From Nocardia nova (GTDB taxonomy: Bacteria; Actinomycetota; Actinomycetes; Mycobacteriales; Mycobacteriaceae), in assembly GCF_002933465.1 (NCBI RefSeq), contig NZ_PSZE01000005.1, positions 124,001 to 188,000 of the forward strand: a stretch of DNA of 64,000 bases. The letters are read 5' to 3'. Each line of letters begins with the position of its first letter. The stretch's first letter is position 1. The position numbers and the translations under genes are program-made. Of the stretch, positions 1 to 8,293 are shown piece after piece. A model generated the notes under the pieces. The model ran no database searches. It was not told the origin of the DNA and saw nothing but the letters and a program-made list of their open reading frames with translations.

Positions 1-152
1 CCCTGCTCTTCGCGTGGGCACTGCTCGGTGAGGCCCCGCACCCCGTCCAGTTGCTCGGCGGCGTGCTGGTCCTCACCGGCGTGCTCGTCGTGCGCCGCGG
101 CGAGGCGGCCGCTGTCTGCGCCGATCAGTCGGCGAGCCGCTGCTCGGCGTAG
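1..152 (+). CDS. EamA-type drug/metabolite exporter, C-terminal fragment
   Basis: The window opens inside this gene. Reading from base 3 to the TAG at 150-152 gives about 49 residues. They include a GE-x6-QLLGG stretch followed by a hydrophobic segment ending in VLVVRRG. This is how the last helix of EamA (DMT superfamily, ten-helix) transporters usually ends. The family exports small metabolites or drugs across the cytoplasmic membrane. Only the last helix and a short cytoplasmic tail are visible, so the substrate cannot be guessed. Its end overlaps the degenerate tail of the opposing MerR gene. Confidence 0.5.
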   Translation, partial: LLFAWALLGEAPHPVQLLGGVLVLTGVLVVRRGEAAAVCADQSASRCSA

Positions 153-651
153 ACGGCCATGGCGTCGCGCTGGTATTCGGTTCGGGCCAGCGCTGCCGGG
201 CCTCGTCGTCGTACTGCGTGTGGTCGAAGCCCGCGAACAGGTTTTCCGGGCGGTTGATCTGCACTGACATCTCCTTGTTCCCTTCGAGTTCGGCGATGGT
301 GCGCGCCACGGTCTCGGCCATCCGTCCCAGCCGGTCGCGTTCGGCGAGCAGCCGGGCGTACTGGCGTTTGAGAGCGGCCAGCGTGTCCGGTTCGGAGTCG
401 ACCGCCTCGGCGATCTCGGCGAGACCGAGCCCCAGCTCGCGCAGCACGAGGATGTGCTGCAGCCGCAACAGACGCTGCTCGTCGTAGTAGCGATAGCCGT
501 TGCTACCCACATGGGCCGGGGTGAGCAAACCGATGTCGTCGTAGTGGCGCAAGGTGCGGGCGGTGATTCCCGACATCTTGGCCACCTGCCCTGAGGCCGG
601 TCGTTCCGGCCTCGTCTTCGACGGTAGAAGTTGCCGTAACGTGAAGGTCAA
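73..651 (-). CDS. MerR/TipA-like regulator, damaged at the C-terminus
   Basis: The N-terminal part is a clear MerR winged helix-turn-helix: GQVAKMSG, then TARTLRHYDDIGLL and GYRYYD, then a long dimerisation helix ending AETVARTIAELEGNKE. It is followed by the opening of a TipAS-like effector domain (LFAGFDHTQYDDEARQRW). The similarity then stops. The open frame runs on through proline-rich residues into the antisense of the EamA tail. Another frame (stop at 125-127) gives a more protein-like ending, EYQRDAMAVYAEQRLAD, which suggests a frameshift near 165-175. The start is uncertain. TTG at 651 overlaps the TetR stop as TTGA; GTG at 585 would cut into the first helix. It lies directly downstream of the TetR gene and may be co-transcribed with it. 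Probably a decaying regulator. Confidence 0.5.
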   Translation of the reverse strand: MTFTLRQLLPSKTRPERPASGQVAKMSGITARTLRHYDDIGLLTPAHVGSNGYRYYDEQRLLRLQHILVLRELGLGLAEIAEAVDSEPDTLAALKRQYARLLAERDRLGRMAETVARTIAELEGNKEMSVQINRPENLFAGFDHTQYDDEARQRWPEPNTSATPWPSTPSSGSPTDRRRQRPPRRGARRARR

Positions 652-1277
652 GCCGAAGATTTCGCGTCCGGGCGCAGCCCGAGCAAGGTTTCGGCGATCT
701 GCCGCATCTCGGCGAGATACCGGGCGCGCTCGGGCGGCGGATCGGCCCGGCGGGCGAGCATGCCGCGGGTGAGCGCGTAGCCGACGGTTTCGGCGACCAC
801 GCGAACCGGCGCCGCGGGGGTGACGGTCCCGGCACGGTGTTCCCGGTCCAGGTAGCGAGCGAAGCGGCGGATCGGGCGTTCGGCGATTTCGGAGGCCAGC
901 TCGCCGATCTCGCGGTCCACGGCGCCGCGCTCCTCGATCAACCGCAGCAGCGGGCCGGCGTGCAGCACCGTCTCGGCGAACGAGTCCATGGTGGCGCGCA
1001 ACATCTCTCGCGGATCGGAGTCGGTCAGCTCGGGTTCCTGGGCGGCGAGGAATTCGTCGCGAACCCGCGTGGCGAGCGCGTGGAAGATCTCGTCCTTCGA
1101 AGCGAAGTACACATACAGCGTCGCGCGGGAGACACCGGCCCGGGCGGTGATCGCGGCCACCGTGGTCGCCGCGTAGCCGCGTTCGATGAAAACGTCGGCC
1201 GCGGCATCGAGCAAGGCGCGATGCCGATCGGTATCCGAGCGCTCGCGGGCCGCGCGCACACTCCACGCCGACGTCAT
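648..1277 (-). CDS. TetR-family regulator divergent from acyl-CoA carboxylase
   Basis: A 209-residue TetR protein. The N-terminal helix-turn-helix is typical: LLDAAADVFIERGYAATTVAAI, then AGVSRATLYVYFASKDEIFHAL. The C-terminal ligand domain is not diagnostic. The chosen ATG is at 1277; an in-frame ATG 12 bases upstream (1289) would place the start at the edge of the 1290-1313 palindrome. It is divergent from the fused acyl-CoA carboxylase at 1326, with only 48 bases between them. It most likely represses itself and the carboxylase through that palindrome. The natural ligand would then be an acyl-CoA or fatty acid (inference). Confidence 0.88.
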   Translation of the reverse strand: MTSAWSVRAARERSDTDRHRALLDAAADVFIERGYAATTVAAITARAGVSRATLYVYFASKDEIFHALATRVRDEFLAAQEPELTDSDPREMLRATMDSFAETVLHAGPLLRLIEERGAVDREIGELASEIAERPIRRFARYLDREHRAGTVTPAAPVRVVAETVGYALTRGMLARRADPPPERARYLAEMRQIAETLLGLRPDAKSSA

Positions 1278-1289
1278 ACCGTCCAGCAT

Positions 1290-1313
1290 ATTGACGTTGA
1301 CGTCAATGTCAAT
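1290..1313. promoter_or_regulatory. 24-bp palindromic TetR operator
   Basis: The arms ATTGACGTTGAC (1290-1301) and GTCAATGTCAAT (1302-1313) are reverse complements at 11 of 12 positions. Each arm itself contains two TTGAC-like half-sites. The palindrome fills the gap between the divergent TetR and carboxylase starts, which is the usual place for an operator controlling both genes. Confidence 0.75.
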
Positions 1314-1325
1314 CAGACTGGCGGC

Positions 1326-4300
1326 ATGCAGGTCGTGGTGGCGAACCGGGGTGAAGTGGCGGTCCGTGTGTTGCGTACGGCGCGAGAGCGCGGGTATGGC
1401 ACGCGGGCGTTGTCGACGGCGGACGAGCCGGACGCGATGCCGGTGCGGCTGGCCGACGAGGCGGTCCGGCTGCCGGGCTCGGGCGCCGCGGCCTACCTCG
1501 ACATCGACGCCGTCGTCGCGGCCGCCGGCAGTGCGGGGCCTGGCGCGCTGGTACATCCGGGATACGGGTTCCTCAGCGAGAGTGCCGATTTCGCGGCCGC
1601 GTGCGCGGCGGCGGGCTTGGTGTTCGTCGGGCCGGCTCCGGAGGTGCTGCGGACTTTCGGTGACAAGGTGGCGGCGCGGCGCGCCGCGGAAAAGGCCGGT
1701 GTGGCGGTGCTGCCCGCGACCGGCGGCGGCGCCGGGCCCGAGCAGATCGAGGCTCTGCTCGTCGCTCATCCCGAGGGTGTGATGATCAAGGCGACGGCCG
1801 GTGGCGGCGGACGCGGGATGCGAGTGGTGCGCCGTCACGCGGAACTCGCGCAGGCCTATGCCCACTGCCGCGCCGAGGCCCGCGCGGGTTTCGGTGACGA
1901 CACCGTCTACGCCGAGGCGTTGGTCGAACACGCCCGCCACATCGAGGTGCAGATCGTCGCCGACGGTTCGCGCGCGGTCGCGGTCGGCGATCGCGATTGC
2001 AGTGTGCAGCGGCGCCGCCAGAAACTGATCGAGATCGCGCCCGCGCCCTCGCTCGCGCCGGATATGCGCGAGCGCCTGCGTGCCGAGGCGGTACGACTGG
2101 CCGAAACGGTCGGTTGTCGTGGCGTGATCACGGTCGAATTCCTGGTGCGCGAGGACACCGCGTGGTTCCTCGAGGTCAATCCGCGGTTGCAGGTCGAGCA
2201 CACCGTCACCGAGGAGGTGACGGGCCTGGATCTGGTGGCCGTGCAGTTCGACCTCGCGCAGGGTCACACACTGGACGCTCTCGAGTTGCCACACACCGCC
2301 CGCGGATATGCGGTGCAGGTGCGTGTCAATGCCGAAATCCTCAGCGCGACAGGCGATGTGCTGCCCAGTACAGGCGTGCTCACGCGGTTCACCCCGCCGA
2401 CTGGATCCGGTGTGCGCGTCGACACCGCCGCCTACAGCGGGATGCGTCAAGGCGCCGGCTTCGATTCACTGCTGGCCAAGATCATCGCGCGCGGACCGAC
2501 GTGTCCGGCGGCGCTGCGGCGGGCGGCCGACGCGCTGGCCGAAACCACGATCGACGGCGTCGACACCACGGTCGCCCTGCAACGCGCCGTCCTCGACGCC
2601 TTGCCCGTCGACACCACGGCCGACACGCTGTGGTTCGAACGCCACAGCGCCGAATTGGCGCGCCAGGCCGAGGAATCGGCTCCCCCGCCGGCGCCGCCCG
2701 TGGCCGCTGCCCCGGCGCAGGCCGAGCAGTTCGACGCTGACGAGCAGGTGTTGCGCTCACCTCTGGGTGGCACGGTGATCAGCGTGGTCGAACCGGGCAC
2801 GGTGGTGGCCGCGGGTGCCGAGGTCGCCGTCGTGGAGGCGATGAAGATGCATCACGTGGTCCGCGCCGGACAGTCGTTGCGGGTCGTTCGGGTGCTGGCC
2901 GAACCCGCGACGGTGGTGGATCCGCATGCGGCACTGCTGGTGTGGGACGACGCGGACCACGACGGCGAGCACACCGACCTCAGCGCGGTGGACCTCGACG
3001 CCGAGCGCGAGGATCTCGCGCAGGTGCGGGCCCGCCATCGTGCCGGACTCGACGACGCGCGCCCGGAGGCGGTGTCCAAGCGGCACCGGCTGGGGCGTCG
3101 CACCGCCCGCGAGAACATCGCCGACCTCGTCGACGACGACAGTTTCGTCGAGTACGGGGCGTTGGCGGTGGCGGCGCAGCGCTCCCGGCGCAGTATCGAG
3201 GACCTCATCGCGAATACGCCGGCCGACGGGCTCGTCGCGGGTGTGGCGACCATCAACGCCGGACGATTCGGTCACGACCGCGCCCGGGCGGTGGTGATGT
3301 CCTACGACTATACGGTGCTGGCCGGTACCCAAGGCACGCGCAGTCACACCAAGACCGACCGCATGCTGGAACTGGCACGCGAACAACGACTTCCGGTGGT
3401 GTTCTTCACCGAGGGTGGCGGCGGACGGCCCGGCGACACCGATCACTCGGGTATCTCGAGCCTGGACGTGACGACTTTTCGTGCGATGGCCGCCCTCTCG
3501 GGCGCGGTCCCGCTGATCGGCATCGTATCCGGGCGCTGCTTCGCCGGAAACGCGGCGCTGCTCGGCATGTGCGATGTCGTCATCGCCACACCCGACGCCA
3601 ACATCGGCATGGGCGGGCCCGCGATGATCGAGGGCGGTGGACTCGGTGTCTACGCACCGGAAGAGATCGGCCCCGTGCGGGTACAGCGCCGCAACGGTGT
3701 GGTGCACATCGTCGCGCGCGACGAGGCCGAAGCGGTGGCGATCGCGCGTGACTATCTCGGATACTTTCAAGGGGCCCTCGACACGTGGGAGGAGCCGGAC
3801 CCGCGACTGGCCCGCCATGTGGTGCCCGAGGACCGGCTGCGGGCCTACGACATCCGCGCGGCCGTCGCCGCGGTCGCCGACACCGGTTCGGTCTTGGAAT
3901 TGCGCCGCGACTGGGGCGTGGGCGTGGTCACCGCGCTGATCCGCGTGCAGGGCAGGCCCTTCGGGCTCATCGCCAACGACTGCCATCACCTCGGCGGCGC
4001 CATCGACGCCCCCGCGGCCGACAAGCTCAGCGCCTTCCTGCGACTGTGCGACGCACACGGACTGCCTATCGTATCGCTGTGTGACACACCGGGTTTCATG
4101 GTCGGGCCGGAGGCCGAAACCCATGCCACCGTCACGAAGTTCAGCCGCCTGTTCATCGACGCGGCCGCCATGTCGGTGCCGTGGGGCACCGTCATTCTGC
4201 GCAAGGGCTACGGATTGGGTGCGCAGGCGATGGCGGCAGGCTCGTTTCGCGCCCCACGGTTCGTCATCGCCTGGCCCACCGGGGAAATCGGCGGAATGGG

Positions 4301-4499
4301 ACTGGAGGGAGCCGTACGGCTGGGTTTCGCGAAGGAACTCGCGGCGATCGAGGATCCGATGCAGCGGGCTACCGCATTCGACAATCTGGTCAACGCTGCC
4401 TACGAGAGCGGAAAAGCGCTCAGCGCCGCGACGGTGCTCGAACTCGACGACGTCATCGATCCGGCGCAGACGCGCCGCTGGATCGGCACCCTGCGCTGA
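1326..4499 (+). CDS. Single-chain long-chain acyl-CoA carboxylase (BC-BCCP-CT fusion)
   Basis: A 1057-residue biotin-dependent carboxylase carrying all activities on one chain. Residues 1 to about 445 are biotin carboxylase (VANRGEVAVRVLRTARE, HPGYGFLSE, the glycine-rich GTATAGGGGRGM-type ATP-grasp loop near 160, EVNPRLQVEHTVTEE near 290). A biotinyl domain follows, with the EAMKM motif at Lys507. The rest, about 545-1057, is a carboxyltransferase resembling AccD/PccB. The arrangement matches the mycobacterial single-chain LCC enzymes, which form homohexamers and carboxylate long-chain acyl-CoAs. The alternative annotation seen for such fusions is acetyl/propionyl-CoA carboxylase. The start is ATG 1326, just before the conserved QVVVANRGE. 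It is probably regulated by the divergent TetR gene. Confidence 0.9.
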   Translation: MQVVVANRGEVAVRVLRTARERGYGTRALSTADEPDAMPVRLADEAVRLPGSGAAAYLDIDAVVAAAGSAGPGALVHPGYGFLSESADFAAACAAAGLVFVGPAPEVLRTFGDKVAARRAAEKAGVAVLPATGGGAGPEQIEALLVAHPEGVMIKATAGGGGRGMRVVRRHAELAQAYAHCRAEARAGFGDDTVYAEALVEHARHIEVQIVADGSRAVAVGDRDCSVQRRRQKLIEIAPAPSLAPDMRERLRAEAVRLAETVGCRGVITVEFLVREDTAWFLEVNPRLQVEHTVTEEVTGLDLVAVQFDLAQGHTLDALELPHTARGYAVQVRVNAEILSATGDVLPSTGVLTRFTPPTGSGVRVDTAAYSGMRQGAGFDSLLAKIIARGPTCPAALRRAADALAETTIDGVDTTVALQRAVLDALPVDTTADTLWFERHSAELARQAEESAPPPAPPVAAAPAQAEQFDADEQVLRSPLGGTVISVVEPGTVVAAGAEVAVVEAMKMHHVVRAGQSLRVVRVLAEPATVVDPHAALLVWDDADHDGEHTDLSAVDLDAEREDLAQVRARHRAGLDDARPEAVSKRHRLGRRTARENIADLVDDDSFVEYGALAVAAQRSRRSIEDLIANTPADGLVAGVATINAGRFGHDRARAVVMSYDYTVLAGTQGTRSHTKTDRMLELAREQRLPVVFFTEGGGGRPGDTDHSGISSLDVTTFRAMAALSGAVPLIGIVSGRCFAGNAALLGMCDVVIATPDANIGMGGPAMIEGGGLGVYAPEEIGPVRVQRRNGVVHIVARDEAEAVAIARDYLGYFQGALDTWEEPDPRLARHVVPEDRLRAYDIRAAVAAVADTGSVLELRRDWGVGVVTALIRVQGRPFGLIANDCHHLGGAIDAPAADKLSAFLRLCDAHGLPIVSLCDTPGFMVGPEAETHATVTKFSRLFIDAAAMSVPWGTVILRKGYGLGAQAMAAGSFRAPRFVIAWPTGEIGGMGLEGAVRLGFAKELAAIEDPMQRATAFDNLVNAAYESGKALSAATVLELDDVIDPAQTRRWIGTLR

Positions 4500-4524
4500 G
4501 CGCGGGCGCCGACCCCCGTGCGGC

Positions 4525-5337
4525 TCAGGCGGATTTGCGGGCCAGCCCGGCGACGATCAGTTGCTCCCACACGCTGAGTTCGCGGCCACCGCCGGAATCC
4601 TCGGCGGCCGAGTGCGGCCACCAGCGTGCGCACGGCTGCAGGCCCGGATCGATCAGTTCCAGGTCGCCGAACAGCGCCTCGATTTCGTCGTCGTTGCGCC
4701 AGCGACCGCGCCCGAAGGCGTCGAGCACCTTCCGCTCGGTGGTGTTGGTCTCGCGGTTGTGCCCGGAGCGGAAGTGGGAGATGTACACCTGGCTGCCGAC
4801 CGGAACACGGGCGGCCCAGTCAGCGACCACACCGGCCGGATTCTCGTTGTCCTCCACGAAGGCCAGTACGACGCCGAACAGCAGGCCCACCGGTTCGTCG
4901 AAGTTGATCAGCCGCTCGACATCCGCATTGCCGACGATGTCGGAGACCTGGCACAAGTCGCGACCCAGCACCGCGATCCGATCGTCGATCGACAGCAGCG
5001 CGCGGCCGTGGGCTACGACGAACGGATCGTTGTCGACGTAGACGATCGGTGCGTCGGGATGTTGCCGGCGCACCACGTCGTGCACGTTCTCGGTGGTGGG
5101 CAGTCCGCATCCCAGATCGATATATTGGCGAATCCCGTTGGCGCACATGTTGCGTACGGCGCGTAGCGTGGCCGCGCGAGCGGTGATCGCGACCTGTTCG
5201 GAACCGGGCAGGAAGTCGATGAAGTAGTCGGCGAGGTTTTGGTCGACTCCGTAGTTGTCCCGTCCGCCGAGGATGTAGTCGTATACCCGTGCCACGCTCG
5301 GCCTTGCTTGCCGCGCTCGCATGGCGTCGTCGTTCAC
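4525..5337 (-). CDS. SAM-dependent methyltransferase, DUF574/SAV2177 family
   Basis: A 270-residue protein of the actinobacterial SAM-dependent methyltransferase family formerly called DUF574 (Methyltransf_19). Seen directly: RPSVARVYDYILGGRDNY near the N-terminus, the SAM-binding loop YIDLGCGLPT near 93-102, and VYVDNDPFVVAHGRAL. These are family signatures. The start is GTG at 5337, with a GAGAGG-like ribosome site upstream. The family has many paralogues per genome and its substrates are unknown. It is convergent with the carboxylase gene, 25 bases apart. Confidence 0.88.
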   Translation of the reverse strand: MNDDAMRARQARPSVARVYDYILGGRDNYGVDQNLADYFIDFLPGSEQVAITARAATLRAVRNMCANGIRQYIDLGCGLPTTENVHDVVRRQHPDAPIVYVDNDPFVVAHGRALLSIDDRIAVLGRDLCQVSDIVGNADVERLINFDEPVGLLFGVVLAFVEDNENPAGVVADWAARVPVGSQVYISHFRSGHNRETNTTERKVLDAFGRGRWRNDDEIEALFGDLELIDPGLQPCARWWPHSAAEDSGGGRELSVWEQLIVAGLARKSA

Positions 5338-5489
5338 TTGTCACCTCTCGATTCCCACGACGCCCGTCGCAGCCGTGGCTGATTAGTTGTCGAGCATAAC
5401 GGTCGGCTCCGGCAGAAGCCGACGATCGACTCGGTCTCGGCGTGGTTTTCGAGACCTGTAGCCCGTTGATAGCGTGAATGATCACCACG

Positions 5490-6632
5490 TCAGCGGGGAT
5501 CGGCCATTTCTGGTGCGCCGGTGCCTGATTCGCTTGCCTCGACGGCGCGCGTGCCCGTCCGACGTGACAGTTCGGCGTCGAGTTGCGCCTCGGCCCGTTC
5601 GGCCCGGGCAAGGGTCTGGCGGCGCGCGTCCTCGACCGCCGCGAGCCGGGCCGCGGTCTGCTGCGCGACGTGTTCTGCGGCCGCGGCGGCTTCGGCGCGC
5701 ACGGCGGCGATATCGTCGGCGGCGCGCTGTTGTGCCGCGTTCGCCTCGGCACGCATCCGGTCGATCTCGCCGCGGGCACGGGCCAGTTCCGCCTTGGTCT
5801 CCTCCAGACTCCGGTTCCGCTCGGCGACGGCCGATTCGGCGCGTTCGATGGCGCGTTCGGCGTCGGCGGCGCGCTGGACAGCCAGGTCGCGTTCGGCGCC
5901 GGCGGCGGTGATGCGCTGGGCACTGTCGCGGCGCACCTGTTCGAGCTCCGCGGTGAACGTGGTGCGCGCCACATCGATCTGTTCGGTGGCCTGCCGCCGC
6001 GCCTCGTCGACGTCGTGCGCACACTGCGCGCGAACCGCGCGGATCTCGGCGTCGGCCTCGGTGCGTGCGGCGAACACGTCGTCGGCCGCCTGTTTGCTGA
6101 TGCGCTGCACTTCGCGCAGTGCGTCGTCGCGCGCGGTGAGCGCCTCCGCGATGCGCGCTTCGGCCGTCTCGGCGGCAGCGGCGGCGTCTTCAGCCGCCGA
6201 TTCGGCTGCGGCGCGGGCTTCTTCGGCCTCGCGCCGGGCCTTCTCCGCCGCGACCGTCGCGATCTCGGCCTCCGCGATGCGCCGCGCGGCATCGGCCTGC
6301 ACGGCCTGGACCTGCGCCTCGGCCACCGAGGGGTCGGCCAGGGTCGACAATTCGGCCACGGCGACCGACAGCGTATTGCTCAGTTGGTCGGCCAGAGTCC
6401 GGAACTGAGTGAGCATCTCGTCGGCCCGCAACCGGGCGGCGGTCACCGGACCTGGTTGCGTCACAGTGACGTTCGTCTCCGTCGCCTCACCCTCCTGTTG
6501 ACGACGCTGCCGCTCCCGCCACGCCCGCCATCGCGTGTGGTCGGGATGGTCGCAGTATTCCGACGGCCGTCCGGGAGTCCCGCCGCGAGTGATGGTGCGC
6601 GTACAGCCCGGGTAGTTACAGATGCTCGACAC
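5490..6632 (-). CDS. Coiled-coil KfrA-like protein with N-terminal Cys/His motif
   Basis: A 380-residue protein. The first 35 residues hold Cys and His residues in a zinc-finger-like spacing (CNYPGC, then YCDHPDHT). Most of the remainder, from about residue 65 to 360, is one long Ala/Glu/Arg-rich heptad coiled coil. The fold layout resembles KfrA-type plasmid proteins and other DNA-binding coiled-coil proteins, but I do not see a clear KfrA helix-turn-helix, so the link is tentative. The start is GTG at 6632. Arrays of AACGAAAC-type repeats just upstream (6646-6689) could be its own binding sites. The repetitive composition opens long spurious frames on the other strand. Confidence 0.75.
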   Translation of the reverse strand: MSSICNYPGCTRTITRGGTPGRPSEYCDHPDHTRWRAWRERQRRQQEGEATETNVTVTQPGPVTAARLRADEMLTQFRTLADQLSNTLSVAVAELSTLADPSVAEAQVQAVQADAARRIAEAEIATVAAEKARREAEEARAAAESAAEDAAAAAETAEARIAEALTARDDALREVQRISKQAADDVFAARTEADAEIRAVRAQCAHDVDEARRQATEQIDVARTTFTAELEQVRRDSAQRITAAGAERDLAVQRAADAERAIERAESAVAERNRSLEETKAELARARGEIDRMRAEANAAQQRAADDIAAVRAEAAAAAEHVAQQTAARLAAVEDARRQTLARAERAEAQLDAELSRRTGTRAVEASESGTGAPEMADPR

Positions 6633-6645
6633 CAGGGAATCGTAG

Positions 6646-6689
6646 CGTTTGTTTCGTCATTTACCACGTAACAAAACGAAACGAAAGCG
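6646..6689. repeat. Inverted CGTTT/AAACG repeats upstream of the coiled-coil gene
   Basis: CGTTTGTTTCGT (6646-6657) faces ACGAAACGAAAGCG (6676-6689). The arms match as an imperfect inverted repeat around an AT-rich centre that contains CCACGTAAC. It lies 14 bases upstream of the start of the coiled-coil protein, a position suitable for autoregulation. Confidence 0.45.
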
Positions 6690-6716
6690 ATAGGGCGTCA
6701 GCAGATTCCGTTCGGC

Positions 6717-6753
6717 GCTGACCTCCGATAAGTGAACCTTATCGGAGGTCAGC
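6717..6753 (-). terminator. Perfect 16-bp hairpin
   Basis: GCTGACCTCCGATAAG (6717-6732) and CTTATCGGAGGTCAGC (6738-6753) are exact reverse complements around a 5-base loop. There is no T-tract on either side. It sits about 60 bases downstream of the broken flavodoxin gene, so an actinobacterial U-less terminator is the simplest reading. An operator is the alternative. Confidence 0.5.
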
Positions 6754-6785
6754 CGTGCGCTTCCCGCCGAAATCCCCTCCGGCTA

Positions 6786-6821
6786 TTACGTTTACGTTTG
6801 GTCACATCCAACTAAACGTAA
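6786..6821. repeat. TTACGTTT / AAACGTAA inverted repeat
   Basis: TTACGTTT (6786-6793) and AAACGTAA (6814-6821) are exact reverse complements, in a locally AT-rich stretch. The ACGTTT/AAACGT words echo those at 6646-6689. No function is evident. Confidence 0.3.
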
Positions 6822-7373
6822 CTACAACGCAACTCTCCAAAAACTGTGCTCGATGGTACGACCGTCCCAATCGATCCGGAGGGCGCACTCGACGCCTGAA
6901 ATACGCGGGCCAGCCACTCGAACTCCTCGCCGACTGGGGCAGCTACGCCTGCGTGGAGGTCGGCGGCGGCGGGATGTCCCTCGCCGCCCCCGCCGACGAT
7001 CCGCATAGGCAGCCAGGTACCGAGGCCGCGGCAGGTGACGGTGTCGAGCACCGTGAACCCGCGCTGGGCGAGAAGTGTTGTGAGAGAATGGGTATAACGG
7101 CGCAGGGGCGTTTCCGGCTTACCGCCGGTGGCGTAGACGAACGCCTTGGTGCCGGACTGCGCCGGCAACCCCTGGATCAGCTCGCGCAAGCGGGGATGGA
7201 CGTTCATGGTGAAGATGCCGGACCCGAATCCCACGAGGTCGCAGGGAGGCGAGTTCGGCGGTATCGAGTTCCTCGGGCCCGACGACCCGGGCGCCGGGCA
7301 CCTCCCCCATGGCGTCGGCGATCCGCCGGGTATTGCCGTGCGATACCGACACACATACGATGACGACCCTCGT
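6812..7373 (-). pseudogene. Flavodoxin-family protein, broken
   Basis: Two reading frames together encode a flavodoxin-like domain. The first gives [21 protein letters not shown] up to ELDTAELAS. The second gives [19 protein letters not shown], then VTCRGLGTWLPMRIVGG. The family binds FMN; SHGNT is the phosphate-binding loop. Removing one base from the CCC run (plus-strand GGG at 7244-7246) joins the two halves as ELAS-CDLVGFG. The 5' end is also damaged. A good AAGGGAG ribosome site (7379-7385) is followed by ACG at 7373 where ATG is expected, and there is no other start in frame. The C-terminus after about residue 140 also departs from the family. Two or three lesions argue for a pseudogene rather than a sequencing error. 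Confidence 0.7.
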
Positions 7374-7448
7374 GCGGGCTCCCTTGCTCGTCCGGTTCGA
7401 CTCGGATTCCCGGATCGTATCGACCGCGCCCTCCCTTACTATGACGCC

Positions 7449-8219
7449 ATGGCGGAGATCACGGTGGAGCGGCGCGATGCGGTCGCGGTGGTGACGGTAT
7501 CGGACCCGCAGCGCCGAAATGCGTTGACATTCGGGCTGTCCGAGCAGCTGGCGGCGGCGATCGCGCAGGCGGAGGCCGATACCGGGGTGCACGCGGTGGT
7601 GATCACCGGGGCTCCGCCGGCATTCTGCGCGGGCGCCGATCTCAGCGCACTCGGCGAGGCGGCGGAGGACGGCTTGCGGGCCATCTACGCCGGATTCCTT
7701 GCCGTGGCCGAATGTTCGCTGCCCACGGTGGCGGCGGTCGGCGGGGCCGCGGTCGGCGCGGGGCTGAATCTGGCGCTCGCCGCCGATGTGCGCCTGGCCG
7801 GACCACGCGCTCGTTTCGACGCGCGATTCCTGCAGTTGGGTATCCATCCGGGCGGCGGCATGACCTGGATGTTGCAGCGCGCCGTCGGGTCGCAGCAGGC
7901 CGCGGCGATGACGCTGCTGGGCGAGATCCTCGATGCCGACGCGGCGCACAGTGCGGGCCTGGTGCATCGGGTCGTGCTCGGCGACCACGACGACTTGCTC
8001 TCCGCCGCGGTCGAATTGGCGGCCGGTGCGGCCGAGGCGCCGCGCGATCTGCTGATCACCACCAAACGCACCATGCGCCACACGCGCACCCTGGACTCGC
8101 ATGCGGAAGCCATCGACGCGGAGATCGCGCCCCAGGTGGCATCGCTGGATTCCGAGGAATTCGCGGCGCGGCTCGCAGCGATGAAGGCGCGCATCAGTGC
8201 CCAGGTCAGCGGACAATAA
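7449..8219 (+). CDS. Enoyl-CoA hydratase/isomerase family protein
   Basis: A 256-residue crotonase-fold enzyme. Seen: [15 protein letters not shown] near 22-37, [11 protein letters not shown] (the first oxyanion-hole segment) near 58-69, and [22 protein letters not shown] for the second oxyanion segment and CoA pocket. Family members hydrate or isomerise enoyl-CoA thioesters. The usual second catalytic Glu position is occupied by G in the [13 protein letters not shown] segment, so the exact reaction is unclear. The start is ATG 7449. The hotdog thioesterase gene follows 74 bases later on the same strand, which suggests an acyl-CoA context. Confidence 0.88.
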   Translation: MAEITVERRDAVAVVTVSDPQRRNALTFGLSEQLAAAIAQAEADTGVHAVVITGAPPAFCAGADLSALGEAAEDGLRAIYAGFLAVAECSLPTVAAVGGAAVGAGLNLALAADVRLAGPRARFDARFLQLGIHPGGGMTWMLQRAVGSQQAAAMTLLGEILDADAAHSAGLVHRVVLGDHDDLLSAAVELAAGAAEAPRDLLITTKRTMRHTRTLDSHAEAIDAEIAPQVASLDSEEFAARLAAMKARISAQVSGQ

Positions 8220-8221
8220 TC

Positions 8222-8244
8222 TGATTCTTCTCGAAGTAGAATCA
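8222..8244. promoter_or_regulatory. TGATTCT-N9-AGAATCA inverted repeat
   Basis: Exact 7-base arms (8222-8228 and 8238-8244) lie immediately after the hydratase stop and about 50 bases before the thioesterase start. The repeat is AT-rich relative to its surroundings, with a 9-base spacer. An operator for the downstream gene or a weak hairpin are both possible. Confidence 0.4.
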
Positions 8245-8293
8245 AACGCTTATGTGTGGCCCGGCCGGGGCGCACCGGACCGGAGGAGATGCC

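Noticed and set aside
5521..6408. A 295-codon ORF on the plus strand through the coiled-coil gene
   Set aside because: It is rich in Ser/Ala/Arg with no domain and arises from the repetitive GC-rich codons of the real gene on the other strand.
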